Below are positions 52,188 to 60,789 of a DNA stretch of 64,000 nt, piece after piece. The notes under the pieces were generated by a model, which was not told the DNA's origin, ran no database searches, and worked only from the letters and a program-made list of their open reading frames with translations. Every line of letters begins with the position of its first letter. Within the stretch, counting starts at the first letter, position 1. A program made the position numbers and the translations under genes. Source of the DNA: Nocardia brasiliensis ATCC 700358 (GTDB taxonomy: Bacteria > Actinomycetota > Actinomycetes > Mycobacteriales > Mycobacteriaceae); the NCBI RefSeq assembly GCF_000250675.2, contig NC_018681.1:4650001-4714000 (forward strand), given 5' to 3'.

Positions 52188-53438
52188 ATGCCCGCTGACC
52201 GCCTCGATGCCGCGTTCGCCCGATTGTGGTCGGCGGCAACGATTTCGAGCTTCGGCGACGGAGTGACCCAGATCGGCGCCACCCTGCTGGCGGTGTCGAT
52301 CACCCGCGACCCGATCGCGGTCTCGGGACTGATGATCGCCCAGGTGACGCCGTTCCTGGTGTTCGGTCTGCCCAGCGGCGTGCTGGTGGACCGGTTCGAT
52401 CGACGGCGGCTGATGACCCTCGCGACGATCGTCCGCATCGCCGTGCTCGGTACGGTCAGCGTCGCGGTCGCGACCGGTCATGCGGGACTACCGTTGCTCT
52501 ATGCGGCCTTTTTCGTGGTGGGCTGCGCGGGCCTGGTCTTCGACAACGCTTCGGTCACCGCGATTCCCGCAGTGGTCGCACCCGCACATCTCGATCGCGC
52601 CAACGGACGCATGCAAGCGACCCGGGCGGTCATCGAACAGGTACTCGCGCGCCCGCTCGGTGTCGTGTTGTTCGGCATCACCGCGTGGACACCGTTCGTG
52701 GTCGACACCGCGGGTTTGGTCGCGGTCGCCGTGCTGGCGGGCACGCTCCCGGCGGCCGTCGGCCGACGCGTGCCCGACAGTGGCCGGCCTCGGCTCACTG
52801 CCGCGGTCGCCGACGGGGCGCGCTGGTTGTGGCGGCATCGCTTGATCCGCACCCTCACGCTCACCGTGGGACTGTCCAATATCGGTCTCGGCGCGATCTT
52901 TTCGCTGCTGGTCCTGATCGCGCAGGAACGTTTGGGGGTCGGCGACACCGGCTATGCGGTGCTGCTCGTCGCTGCCGCGCTCGGCGGTGTCTGCGGCGGC
53001 TTGACCGCGCCGCGGATCATTGCCGCGCTGGGGCCGGGCACGACGTTGCGGGTGGGGTTGCTCATCGAGATCGCGGCCTATGCCGGGATGGCTTCGACGC
53101 ACAGCGTTGTCGTCGCTGTGGGTATCCTCGTGCCTTTCGCTGTGCACCTGTCGGTGTTCTCCACGATCGGCGCCTCGCTGCGTCAGTCGCTCGTGCCGCC
53201 GGAGTTGCTCGGGCGGGTGCACAGCGCGTATCGCCTCATCGGCGCGGGCGGATTGTTCCTCGGTGCGTCGCTGGGCGGATTGCTGGCCGGACGGTTCGGT
53301 CTCGCCGCACCCCTCTGGCTGGGGGTCGTCTGCGCGGTGGTGTTCACCCTGCTGGCCTGGCGCACGTTCGCCGACCACTCGATTGCGGCTGCCCGCGTGG
53401 CCAGGGGACATGAGGCGGCCGAGGAGGGTCAGCGATAG
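52188..53438 (+). CDS. MFS exporter
   Basis: 416 aa, twelve predicted spans. The loop between spans 2 and 3 reads GVLVDRFDRRRLM, the major facilitator motif A variant of the enterobactin-exporter/EntS-like group, and the two six-helix halves are separated by the basic stretch near residue 200. Probably a drug or siderophore efflux pump. Second gene of the operon with the AI-2E permease; convergent with the enoyl-CoA hydratase gene. Confidence 0.85.
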   Translation: MPADRLDAAFARLWSAATISSFGDGVTQIGATLLAVSITRDPIAVSGLMIAQVTPFLVFGLPSGVLVDRFDRRRLMTLATIVRIAVLGTVSVAVATGHAGLPLLYAAFFVVGCAGLVFDNASVTAIPAVVAPAHLDRANGRMQATRAVIEQVLARPLGVVLFGITAWTPFVVDTAGLVAVAVLAGTLPAAVGRRVPDSGRPRLTAAVADGARWLWRHRLIRTLTLTVGLSNIGLGAIFSLLVLIAQERLGVGDTGYAVLLVAAALGGVCGGLTAPRIIAALGPGTTLRVGLLIEIAAYAGMASTHSVVVAVGILVPFAVHLSVFSTIGASLRQSLVPPELLGRVHSAYRLIGAGGLFLGASLGGLLAGRFGLAAPLWLGVVCAVVFTLLAWRTFADHSIAAARVARGHEAAEEGQR

Positions 53439-53506
53439 ACGGTGCGGCCGAATCGTGCTGTCCGATCCGAGGGCGCCGGGCAGTGGCGCCCTCGAGCCGG
53501 ATGCGG

Positions 53507-54166
53507 TCAGGCGCGGCCTGCGGCGAGGGCGGTGATGGCGGGGCCGAACATGGTGTTCTTGATGGCGGTGAGGGTGCCGCGATCTTTACCGCCCAAGGGG
53601 GCGAGCATAGCCAGGGCGGCGTCGGTGACCGCGCCCTCGGCGGCGGTGGCGTCGACGATGTCGTAGGCGAGTGCGTCGGTGCCACCGAAGCGGCGGCCGG
53701 TGGTCATCGACGCGATCGCGGCCTTGGGGGTGAGCTTGGCTTGGATGAGCGCCGCCATACCCGGGGTGAACGGGATGCGGATATCGGCTTCGGGGAAGCA
53801 GAAGTAGCCGCGGTCGGCGCGCATGGCGCGGTAGTCGTGCGCGATGGCGAGCATGGCGCCGGCGCCGAAGGCGTGCCCGGGCAGCGCGGCGGCGGTCGGC
53901 ACGGGCAGGGTGAGCACCCGGGTGAACAGCGCCTGCACCTGGGCCACATACCAGTCGCCGCGATCACTGTTGGCGCTCAACCAGTCCAGGTCCAGACCGT
54001 TGGAGTAGAACTTTCCACCGGCCGTGGTGACCAGCCCTTGCGCGTCGGCGTCGAGGGCAGCGTCGAGGTGAGTGTTCACCTCGACGAGAAACTCCGGTGA
54101 GAAACGGTTCTCGTTGTCGCCCAGATCGAGGACGGCGATCTTGTCGTGGTAGCTCAGGCTCGGCAT
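53507..54166 (-). CDS. enoyl-CoA hydratase/isomerase family protein
   Basis: 219 aa, shorter than the usual ~260 but within the ECI2/peroxisomal isomerase-like subgroup. It has the crotonase core: LVTTAGGKFYSNGLDLDWL for the first oxyanion strand, GHAFGAGAMLAIAHDYRAM for the second, and CFPEADIRIPFTPGMAAL with the glutamate region. It probably acts on an unsaturated or otherwise activated acyl-CoA. It starts 9 bp after the tetR stop on the same strand, so it is the second gene of a regulator-enzyme operon. Confidence 0.85.
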   Translation of the reverse strand: MPSLSYHDKIAVLDLGDNENRFSPEFLVEVNTHLDAALDADAQGLVTTAGGKFYSNGLDLDWLSANSDRGDWYVAQVQALFTRVLTLPVPTAAALPGHAFGAGAMLAIAHDYRAMRADRGYFCFPEADIRIPFTPGMAALIQAKLTPKAAIASMTTGRRFGGTDALAYDIVDATAAEGAVTDAALAMLAPLGGKDRGTLTAIKNTMFGPAITALAAGRA

Positions 54167-54175
54167 CGAGGGTTC

Positions 54176-54814
54176 CTAACTGTTGCGGGTTACCGGACGG
54201 TCGGTGGCACCGGGCGGCGGGCCGATCGCGAGCACAGCCCGGACCGCCGCTCGAAGTTGTTCGCGGGCAATGGGATTGGTGAGGCGGTCGCGGCGCAGCA
54301 GGATCGCGGTCGGCAGGTCGACCAGGCACAGGGTGAGCACGTCGACGGCGCGCCGGTCGCGCCGGTCCCAGAGCTGACGAGTCAGCCGGATCAGTAAATC
54401 CACCAGCGCCTTGTCGGCGGCGGCCAGCTCGGCGGCGACGGTGCCGGGGGCCTGGCCGAGCAGTTCGTCGCGGGGGACGATCAGCAGCAGTCGCGCCGAG
54501 GTCGGGAACTGTCCGGCGAAGTCCAGCGGTGCTTCGGCGGCGGCCAGGACCGCTTCGACCGCATCGGGAGTCGCGCTGCCGAGCGCCGCGTCGACCAGGC
54601 CGGTTTGCAGGGCCTGGAAGCGGTATGCGGCACGTAACCAGGTGCGTGCGAGCAGTTCCGCGCGCGAACCGAAGGTGTGATAGATCGCGCCGTTGGACAT
54701 CCCGGTGGCCGCCGCGACCGCGCGGGTGGTGACCGCGGCCGGCCCGGAGCGCACCACCAGCGACTCCGTGGCGTCGAGCACGGCGTCGGGGTCGTGGGTC
54801 CGGGGGCGGGGCAC
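54176..54814 (-). CDS. TetR/AcrR-family regulator
   Basis: 212 aa with GTG start. HTH at residues ~10-55: AAVTTRAVAAATGMSNGAIYHTFGSRAELL, the AIYHTFGSR pattern being diagnostic. A helical sensor domain follows. It is transcribed with the enoyl-CoA hydratase gene downstream, and a 24-bp palindromic operator lies 9 bp upstream of its start, so autorepression with an acyl-CoA or fatty-acid ligand is a reasonable inference. Confidence 0.88.
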   Translation of the reverse strand: MPRPRTHDPDAVLDATESLVVRSGPAAVTTRAVAAATGMSNGAIYHTFGSRAELLARTWLRAAYRFQALQTGLVDAALGSATPDAVEAVLAAAEAPLDFAGQFPTSARLLLIVPRDELLGQAPGTVAAELAAADKALVDLLIRLTRQLWDRRDRRAVDVLTLCLVDLPTAILLRRDRLTNPIAREQLRAAVRAVLAIGPPPGATDRPVTRNS

Positions 54815-54823
54815 GCGTTCATC

Positions 54824-54847
54824 GTAACAGAGCGTTCGCTCTGTTAC
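54824..54847 (-). promoter_or_regulatory. TetR operator (24-bp palindrome)
   Basis: Perfect arms GTAACAGAGCG (54824-54834) and CGCTCTGTTAC (54837-54847) around TT, directly upstream of the regulator's start codon. The size and position are typical of TetR autoregulation. A second, different palindrome (GGAACAG-G-CTGTTCC, 54946-54960) lies nearer the divergent TetR gene and probably belongs to it. Confidence 0.8.
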
Positions 54848-54945
54848 TCGGGCGATGGCGTTCGACCCGGCTCACCCCTGACCGCATGCGCCGATTACCC
54901 ACGCGCACTACGTATTTCGCACGGTAACAGCTACTGCGGGTCGCT

Positions 54946-54960
54946 GGAACAGGCTGTTCC
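54946..54960 (+). promoter_or_regulatory. 15-bp palindrome upstream of divergent tetR
   Basis: GGAACAG-G-CTGTTCC, perfect, about 90 bp before the ATG of the divergent TetR gene. It shares AACAG with the neighbouring 24-bp palindrome but differs in the rest, so the two regulators in this 237-bp region may have separate or overlapping control. Confidence 0.5.
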
Positions 54961-55051
54961 GTCCTTCGGATATCCGCGTACGCGCCGACCCGGCAATGGG
55001 GTACTGTTCGGTCCTCCCACCCTTGCCCGAACGAACAGAACGGCGCCCGGC

Positions 55052-55600
55052 ATGTCACGTGTGGTCACCAAGGAGCAGTACTTCGACAGCGCTCTGGAGG
55101 TGCTCGCCGAACTGGGGTTCAAGGGTCTCAACATCGGTGTGCTGTGCCGTCGGCTCGGTGTCACCAGCGGGTCGTTCTACCATCATTTCGGCAGCTGGCA
55201 GGGTTTCGTGGACGCGCTGCTCGAGCACTGGGAGAACCGGCAGGTGCTGATCCTGCGCACGCTGAAGTTCAACCAGGGCAATCCCGACGACGACATCCGC
55301 GCCATGTCCGACCTGGCCGCGGGCCTGCATCATGCCGCGGAGGCCGCGATCCGCGCCTGGGCCGCCAACGACGAATCGGTGAACCTCGCGCTCAAGCGGG
55401 TCGACGAATCCCGCAGGCGCACCGTCCACAAGGCGATCATGGGCGTGGTCGGCGACGAGGAGACCGCCGCCACCGTCACCTCGCTCGGCATGTCGATGCT
55501 GATCGGCTACCAGCAGATCGCCGCGGGCGGCGAGGACGTCTCGCTGGACAAGCTGCTCACCGAGTACGCGCGGCTGATCTATTCACACGCACGCCGCTGA
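55052..55600 (+). CDS. TetR-family regulator
   Basis: 182 aa from ATG 55052 (MSRVVTKEQYFDSAL); the frame is open upstream without similarity. The HTH ends in SGSFYHHFGSWQGFVDALLEHWE. The sensor domain is helical with AAEAAIRAWAANDESV, found in TetR proteins linked to fatty-acid or lipid genes. Divergent from the TetR-ECH operon and convergent with the antiporter gene. The target is unknown. Confidence 0.85.
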   Translation: MSRVVTKEQYFDSALEVLAELGFKGLNIGVLCRRLGVTSGSFYHHFGSWQGFVDALLEHWENRQVLILRTLKFNQGNPDDDIRAMSDLAAGLHHAAEAAIRAWAANDESVNLALKRVDESRRRTVHKAIMGVVGDEETAATVTSLGMSMLIGYQQIAAGGEDVSLDKLLTEYARLIYSHARR

Positions 55601-55603
55601 CAC

Positions 55604-57457
55604 CTAACCCAGCAGCTCGTCGACGTAGCACCAGCGCCACGCCTCACCGGGCTCCACGCTGCGCATCACCGGATGCCCGCTGCCGGCGTAATGCTTGGTC
55701 GCGTGATTGCCCTCCGAGGAGTCACAGCACGCGATGTGCCCGCACGCCAGGCACATTCGCAGATGCACCCAGCTGAGGCCTTCGGCCAGACATTCGGCGC
55801 ATTCGTCGGGCTCGTCGGGGTTCATGACCAGCGGCGCGGCCCGCAGATGCGCGCAGCTGTCCGCCATCGGGACGGCGAGGGGTTCGACGCGCTCGTCGTC
55901 GGCTTCGTCGTAGCGGTCGATCATCGATTCCTCGAGGTCGAGCCGAGCCAGCACATGTTGCAGGATCTCGTAGTCGAGACTGCCCGAATCCCGTACGCGC
56001 AGCACGGTTTCCCGTTCCGCGGCGAGCATCGCCAGGCGCAGTCGGCGGTATTCGGCGGTGGGAGTGACCGATTCGGATTCCGCGCGCCCCAACCGCTCCC
56101 ACGCGGCATTGGCCTTCCATGCCACCCGGTCCCGCAGTTGCTGCACGACTCCCGGCGGCGTGTCGGGAGTGGTCGCCTCGTCGAGGGCGGCCAGTCCCGC
56201 GGAGGTGGCTTGCTGGAGCAGGCTCGCCTTGCGCAGCGCGTCCTCGGCGCGGCTGGGTCCGCGCAGCCGGATCAGGCGCACCAGCCACGGCAGCGACGTA
56301 CCCTGCATCAGCAGGGCCCCCGCGACGACCACCAGGGCCAGCAACTTCAGTACCGGCAGTTGCGGGGTGTCCTCGGGCAGCAACAGCACCGCGGCGAGGG
56401 TGACCACCCCGCGCATGCCCGCCCAGGACACGACCGTCGAATGTTCCAGCGGCACAGTGCCCGAACGCCCGAGCCGGCGCACGAGCAACGACCACGGGAA
56501 GATCCACAGCGGCCGCGCCAGCATCACCGTCACCAGCACCGCCACCGCGGTGATCACCAGGGTGCGGTGATCGAGCCCGCTGCTCCACGCCCCCTCCAGG
56601 ATCGCGCGCACCTGCAATCCGATGATGACGAAGACCGAACTCTCCAGAATGAACTGGATGGTGCGCCAATTGGTGCGTTCGGCGATCCGCGACGCCGCAC
56701 TCTGCCACACCGGTGCGCCGTGACCGAGAATCATCCCGCAGGTGACGACCGCGATCACACCCGAGGCGTGGATCCCCTCGGCGGGCAGATAGGCGGCGAA
56801 GGGCGCGAGAAACGACAGCGTCGTGTCCAGCACCGGGTCGCTGATCCGGCGGCGCAGCAGCGCGAGCAGATAGGCGACCGCCACACCCACCGCGGCGCCA
56901 CCGCCGGCGGCGAGCAGGAAATCGCCGCCCGCGGTCCACACCGACACCGCACCGGCCGACGCCGCGATCGCGGTCCGCAACGCCACCAGCGCGGTCGCGT
57001 CGTTGAACAGCGACTCCGATTCGAGGATGGTGACGATCTGGCGCGGCATCCCGATCCGGCGGGCCACCGCGGTCGCGGCCACCGCGTCCGGCGGCGCGAC
57101 CACCGCACCCACGGCCACCGCCACCGCGAACGGCACCGGCAGCAGCCACCACACCACCGCCGCGACCGCGAACGTCGTGAACAGCACCAGCCCCACCGAC
57201 AGCGACACGATCGCCCGCACGTTCGCGCGGAAATCCACCAGCGAGGTCCGGATCGCGGCCGTGTACAGCAGCGGCGGCAGCAGACCCAGCAGGATGATCT
57301 CCGGATCGGGATGGATCTCGGGCACGAACGGCAGATACGACGCCGCCACCCCGGCCAGCGTCAGCACCAGCGGTTCGGACAATCCGAACCGGCGCGCCAG
57401 CGCCGCCAACGCCGCCGCCGACGCCACGAGAACCACCAAGCCGATCGCGACATGCAC
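55604..57457 (-). CDS. Na+/H+ antiporter (CPA1) with C-terminal UBP zinc finger
   Basis: 617 aa. Residues ~1-400 are a CPA1-type exchanger with about twelve spans; GAVVAPPDAVAATAVARRIG and the ESLFNDATALVAL segment carry the ion-binding Asp residues. About 400-540 is a cytoplasmic helical region. The last ~75 residues form a ZnF-UBP fold: CAHL, CAECLAEGLSWVHLRMCLACGHIACCDSS, then HATKHYAGSGHPV with ligands in the right order. ZnF-UBP domains of eukaryotes bind ubiquitin tails; in bacteria without ubiquitin the ligand is unknown. Convergent with tetR, 3 bp apart. Confidence 0.88.
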   Translation of the reverse strand: MHVAIGLVVLVASAAALAALARRFGLSEPLVLTLAGVAASYLPFVPEIHPDPEIILLGLLPPLLYTAAIRTSLVDFRANVRAIVSLSVGLVLFTTFAVAAVVWWLLPVPFAVAVAVGAVVAPPDAVAATAVARRIGMPRQIVTILESESLFNDATALVALRTAIAASAGAVSVWTAGGDFLLAAGGGAAVGVAVAYLLALLRRRISDPVLDTTLSFLAPFAAYLPAEGIHASGVIAVVTCGMILGHGAPVWQSAASRIAERTNWRTIQFILESSVFVIIGLQVRAILEGAWSSGLDHRTLVITAVAVLVTVMLARPLWIFPWSLLVRRLGRSGTVPLEHSTVVSWAGMRGVVTLAAVLLLPEDTPQLPVLKLLALVVVAGALLMQGTSLPWLVRLIRLRGPSRAEDALRKASLLQQATSAGLAALDEATTPDTPPGVVQQLRDRVAWKANAAWERLGRAESESVTPTAEYRRLRLAMLAAERETVLRVRDSGSLDYEILQHVLARLDLEESMIDRYDEADDERVEPLAVPMADSCAHLRAAPLVMNPDEPDECAECLAEGLSWVHLRMCLACGHIACCDSSEGNHATKHYAGSGHPVMRSVEPGEAWRWCYVDELLG

Positions 57458-57582
57458 CGTCGCATTCTCGCAGAGCGCATGTGCGGCAACCTGGCCCGCG
57501 GTAGATGATGTGTCCGGTGTCGACGGATTTCCTGTGCCGGACCGGTCGAGGGTCCATGCTTGTCGGCGACAGGGAGGTAGGC

Positions 57583-58470
57583 ATGGAGGAATTCGCGTTC
57601 TGGCGGGCCAACGGCCGACGGTTCACCCACCGCGGCCACCAGATCTTCTATCGCGACGGCGGCTCGGGAGCCGACGGCACACTGCTCTGCATCCACGGTT
57701 TCCCGACCGCGTCCTGGGACTGGCATCGGCTCTGGCCCGGACTGTGCGAGCGGTTCACCCGGGTACTCGCGCCGGACATGATCGGCTTCGGCTGGTCGGC
57801 CAAACCGCTCAGCTACACCTACACGATCGCCGACCAGGCCGATCTGCACGAAGCCCTGCTACGGGGGCAGGGGATCGACCGCTTTCACATCCTGGCCCAC
57901 GACTACGGTGACACCGTCACCCAGGAACTGCTGGCCCGCGATGCCGAACGCCGCGCCGCCGGCGACGAATCACTGGTCATCGCCTCGGTGTGCCTGCTCA
58001 ACGGTGGATTGTTCCCCGAGACGCACCGGGCCCGTCCCGCGCAACGACTGCTCGCCGGACCCCTCGGACCGCTGGCCGGCGTGTTCGGCACCGAACGCGT
58101 TTTCGCCGCCAGCCTGGCCGCGGTGTTCGGCCCCGACACCCGCCCCAGCGAAGAAGAAATGAACCAGTTCTGGCTGCTGTGGTGTAGCCGGCACGGTAAA
58201 CGCAACGGGCACAAGCTGATCCGCTACATGGGCGAGCGGCGCAAGTACCGGGAACGCTGGGTCGGCGCCCTGCGCGACACCCAGGTCCCGATCCGGCTCA
58301 TCGACGGCCTGCGCGACCCCGTCTCCGGCGCCCACATGGCCCGCCGCTACCGCGAACTCATCCCCAACCCCGACATCGTCGAACTCGAGGTGGGCCACTA
58401 CCCGCAACTGGAAGCCCCCACCGACACCCTCAACGCCTTCCTCGACTTCCACACCCACGCGACGAAATAG
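57583..58470 (+). CDS. alpha/beta hydrolase (haloalkane dehalogenase/epoxide hydrolase-like)
   Basis: 295 aa from ATG 57583, preceded by AGGGAGG. Key features: the HGFPTASWDW oxyanion region, DMIGFGWSAKP, and the nucleophile elbow HDYGDT with an aspartate in place of serine, as in haloalkane dehalogenases, epoxide hydrolases and the vertebrate MEST group, which this most resembles. A C-terminal EVGHYPQLEAP provides the His. The reaction therefore goes through an alkyl-enzyme ester. Substrate unknown. Confidence 0.83.
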   Translation: MEEFAFWRANGRRFTHRGHQIFYRDGGSGADGTLLCIHGFPTASWDWHRLWPGLCERFTRVLAPDMIGFGWSAKPLSYTYTIADQADLHEALLRGQGIDRFHILAHDYGDTVTQELLARDAERRAAGDESLVIASVCLLNGGLFPETHRARPAQRLLAGPLGPLAGVFGTERVFAASLAAVFGPDTRPSEEEMNQFWLLWCSRHGKRNGHKLIRYMGERRKYRERWVGALRDTQVPIRLIDGLRDPVSGAHMARRYRELIPNPDIVELEVGHYPQLEAPTDTLNAFLDFHTHATK

Positions 58471-58563
58471 GCGAGGGGCGGGACGCCGGCCCTCACGGCC
58501 GAGAGTGCAGATCCGCCCGGGACGAAGTCGTCACCCGCGCCGTCGAGCACTGGACGCAATGTG

Positions 58564-58904
58564 GCAGGCAGTGCCGATCGCGGGCTGCTTACTGCGGAGC
58601 GCACCGGCCCGTCCGGTTCGAGGCGTGGCGCTGAGCAGGACACGGTCCGATGGCCGAGGTGGCCGGCCTGGGATAACCGGGAGCGCGCCACTGGTCGACG
58701 GCGCAGTAACGTCCGAGTACGTCGTACACGAGCTGCGGCGAGTACGGCTGCCTGGTCTGGGTCGAGGGCCGCGGCGCGGGACTGGTCGGCAAGGTCCGCG
58801 GACTGCGCAACGGCACGAATCGGCACACCGTGCAATCCTGCTGATCGGCATGCGCAGGCAGTCTCGATCGGGGCCTGCTCACTGCGGAGCGCACCCACGC
58901 GTCC
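58564..58904. repeat. direct repeats 290 bp apart in gene-free stretch
   Basis: The 508 bp between the hydrolase and the next tetR (58471-58978) has no convincing gene. A ~51-bp segment at 58564-58614 (GCAGGCAGT...ACTGCGGAGCGCAC) recurs in the same orientation at 58854-58904 with about three quarters identity and no gaps. This may be a duplicated fragment of a lost gene. Confidence 0.45.
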
Positions 58905-58951
58905 AGCGGAACGCGCGGTGCATGCGTCTGGGGGCTGGGGATGTGCCGGGT

Positions 58952-58969
58952 TTATGGCACGTCCCATAA
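58952..58969 (+). promoter_or_regulatory. operator-like palindrome at tetR start
   Basis: TTATGGCACGTCCCATAA is an 18-bp palindrome with one mismatched pair, ending 9 bp before the ATG. CATAAC at its right end could be a -10 element; transcription would then begin at or very near the ATG, giving a leaderless message under direct autorepression. Confidence 0.65.
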
Positions 58970-58978
58970 CATGGCGGT

Positions 58979-59599
58979 ATGGCAGCGACACGCCGAGCTC
59001 GAGGTGAAGGTTCCGTCCGTCCGCGTCCCGGGGATGCGCGACGCCGGATGGTCGAGGGGGCGATCGACTCGCTGCGGGTACGGGGGGCCAGTGCGACCAG
59101 TGTGGATCGGGTGCTCGCCAGCACGGGCGCACCGCGCGGATCGGTGTATCACCACTTTCCCGGCGGACGCACCGAGCTGATCAACGACGCGGTGGTGGCG
59201 GCGGGCACGTTCATGTCCGAATACATCGAACGCCTCACCCTCGAACACGACCCGACCTCCGCGCTCGAACAGTTCGCCGACATGTGGCGGCGCACCCTGC
59301 TCGACAGCGACTTCCGCGCCGGCTGCCCGGTGTTCGCGGTCGCCGTCGAAACCAACGACGAAGCCCCCGAATTCGCGCGTGCCGCCGCCGACTCCTTCGA
59401 CCGCTGGCAACGCGCCCTGGCCGGCATGCTCGTCCGCGACGGCATCCCGCAAGCGCGTGCCGCCCGCCTCGCCACCCTCACCGTCACCTCGTTCGAAGGC
59501 GCGATCGCCCTGAGCCGCGCCCGCCGCACCCTGACCCCCCTCGACGACATCGTCCAGGAACTACACGACCTACTCGTCGCGGCCCGCCCCAGCAGTTGA
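58979..59599 (+). CDS. TetR-family regulator (LmrA/YxaF-like)
   Basis: 206 aa. An Arg-rich leader (~1-22) precedes the HTH: ASATSVDRVLASTGAPRGSVYHHFPGGRTELIND, whose YHHFPGGR is the LmrA/YxaF signature. A helical domain with CPVFAVAVETN (a Cys in a conserved sensing position) follows. A palindrome overlaps the promoter. No target gene is adjacent downstream; the upstream hydrolase is a possible target. Confidence 0.87.
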   Translation: MAATRRARGEGSVRPRPGDARRRMVEGAIDSLRVRGASATSVDRVLASTGAPRGSVYHHFPGGRTELINDAVVAAGTFMSEYIERLTLEHDPTSALEQFADMWRRTLLDSDFRAGCPVFAVAVETNDEAPEFARAAADSFDRWQRALAGMLVRDGIPQARAARLATLTVTSFEGAIALSRARRTLTPLDDIVQELHDLLVAARPSS

Positions 59600-59625
59600 C
59601 GACGGCCGAAGTCGTCGCAGCCGCC

Positions 59626-59723
59626 CCCCGCACCTGATGACAGCCGCACAACACGTGCGGTCATCGCGGCCCCGCCCCGCATCTGATGACGGCCGCGCCA
59701 CACCTACGGTCGGTGCTGCCCGC
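59626..59723. repeat. two tandem 49-bp repeats with hairpin
   Basis: Units 59626-59674 and 59675-59723 share CCCCGCAyCTGATGACrGCCGC and the following positions. The first contains the hairpin CCGCAC-aacac-GTGCGG (59644-59660), placed 45 bp after the tetR stop where it may terminate transcription. The stretch 59600-60398 holds no intact gene. Confidence 0.5.
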
Positions 59724-59822
59724 CTGGCATCGGACCGCGGCAAGCACCCCGCCTGCGGTTTATCGCGCCATCCCAACGGCTGCCCATTTCGCCGTGCTCG
59801 GTTACCCGCGCGCCGTGCCCGT

Positions 59823-59990
59823 TCAGGTGGTCGCAAAGTCCTGCATCCGGGCAGGCAGCGCAGCATAGCGCGTGGTCAGGGTCGGCATCCCCTCGTGGTT
59901 CGGGGCGAAGATGCAGCCCATGTACAGGCCGAAAAGTCCCTGGTGCACCGCGAAGAACACGAGCGCTTTGTCCGAGCACGTGACGGAGGC
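59823..59990 (-). pseudogene. remnant of a fatty-acid desaturase gene
   Basis: The minus strand reads FFAVHQGLFGLYMGCIFAPN followed by HEGMPTLT, matching the conserved VHQ..FG.Y.G..FAPNHKGMP block of actinobacterial membrane fatty-acid desaturases. Just after it the sequence goes out of frame and stops (MQDFATT). No His-box region or start is present. Only about 55 codons remain, so the gene is dead. Confidence 0.55.
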
Positions 59991-60170
59991 TGCGGCCGTC
60001 GTGCGTCGTCGCACGTTGCCGTACCGTTCGCGCTTCGTACGCGGTGACCAGCTCGCCGACGGCCGCGTAGCGCGGTCATCCCACAGGGTTCTCACAGAGG
60101 TTGTCGACACCTCGCACAGCGACTTGCCGCGCGCCGCGCCGACCCTCGGTGCGCGAGGTCTGTGACGTGG

Positions 60171-60254
60171 TGTTGGTCTGTTATTCAGGGGAATTGGTGG
60201 CGGCATCGGTCGAGAGGACAACGCCACCATTGCCTCCTGATCAACAGACCAACA
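60171..60254. repeat. 84-bp inverted repeat
   Basis: Arms of about 32 bp (60171-60202 and 60221-60254) pair with few interruptions: TGTTGGTCTGTT/AACAGACCAACA is perfect for 12 bp, then TCAGG/CCTGA and TGGTGGCG/CGCCACCA. On the minus strand the right arm contains AGGAGG followed by ATG, so a ribosome site could be hidden in the hairpin, but no gene is clear downstream on that strand. Confidence 0.6.
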
Positions 60255-60398
60255 TCTACGCGAACCGTCGCACCCTATATAGCTCTGGCGGCCCGTGCGG
60301 ATCCCGAGAAGTGGTGCGGTTGTTTCGTGTGCTGATCGCGACGCGACGGTGATGTCGTCGCAGGGACACAGGACGGTGGTGACCGTAGAGTTCGGCGC

Positions 60399-60788
60399 AT
60401 GGCGTTCCAACTCGAGCTGCGGCCGACTCCACCCTTGCCGTTGACCCCGGAATGCCTGGTACACACCGGAATAGCGCGATTGTTCGTCACCGGCATGCTC
60501 GTGCAGGGCTCCGGCGCACCGCCCGAACAGTTCGGCTTCTTCGTCCCGACCGCGACCGCACTACCCGAGGGCACCCCGGAACCGCGACTGCTCGCCGAAG
60601 CGCACCTCATGACCGGCATCGCCACCTCCACCTCCGGCAACTTCCCCTTCGGCGTCGAATACGTCCGAGCCGCCTACGCCCCCGACCCCCGCGGCGGCAC
60701 CGACCGCTGGCTCTACCTCAGCGGCGCCGCCCACATCGGCCGCGAAATCCGCCTCGGCTACCGAGTAACCGTCTTGACCGTCAATTGA
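60399..60788 (+). CDS. hypothetical protein
   Basis: 129 aa, family not recognised. No signal peptide or membrane span. N-terminal half Pro/Thr-rich, C-terminal half beta-like (RWLYLSGAAHIGREIRLGY, then VTVLTVN). It lies between a decayed desaturase and a decayed resolvase, and codon usage is like that of neighbouring intact genes. It may be real or itself a survivor of a larger unit. Confidence 0.5.
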   Translation: MAFQLELRPTPPLPLTPECLVHTGIARLFVTGMLVQGSGAPPEQFGFFVPTATALPEGTPEPRLLAEAHLMTGIATSTSGNFPFGVEYVRAAYAPDPRGGTDRWLYLSGAAHIGREIRLGYRVTVLTVN

Positions 60789-60789
60789 A

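Noticed and set aside
54677..55051. N-terminal extension of the TetR protein from 54677
   Set aside because: It would run through the divergent TetR operator and gene; TetR homology begins at ATG 55052.
59626..59723. Possible CRISPR-like repeats
   Set aside because: Only two tandem units without spacers of uniform size and no cas genes nearby.
59823..60464. 213-codon minus-strand ORF covering the desaturase remnant
   Set aside because: Only the C-terminal ~55 codons match a family; the upstream part is low-complexity and includes an inverted repeat, so it is not an intact gene.
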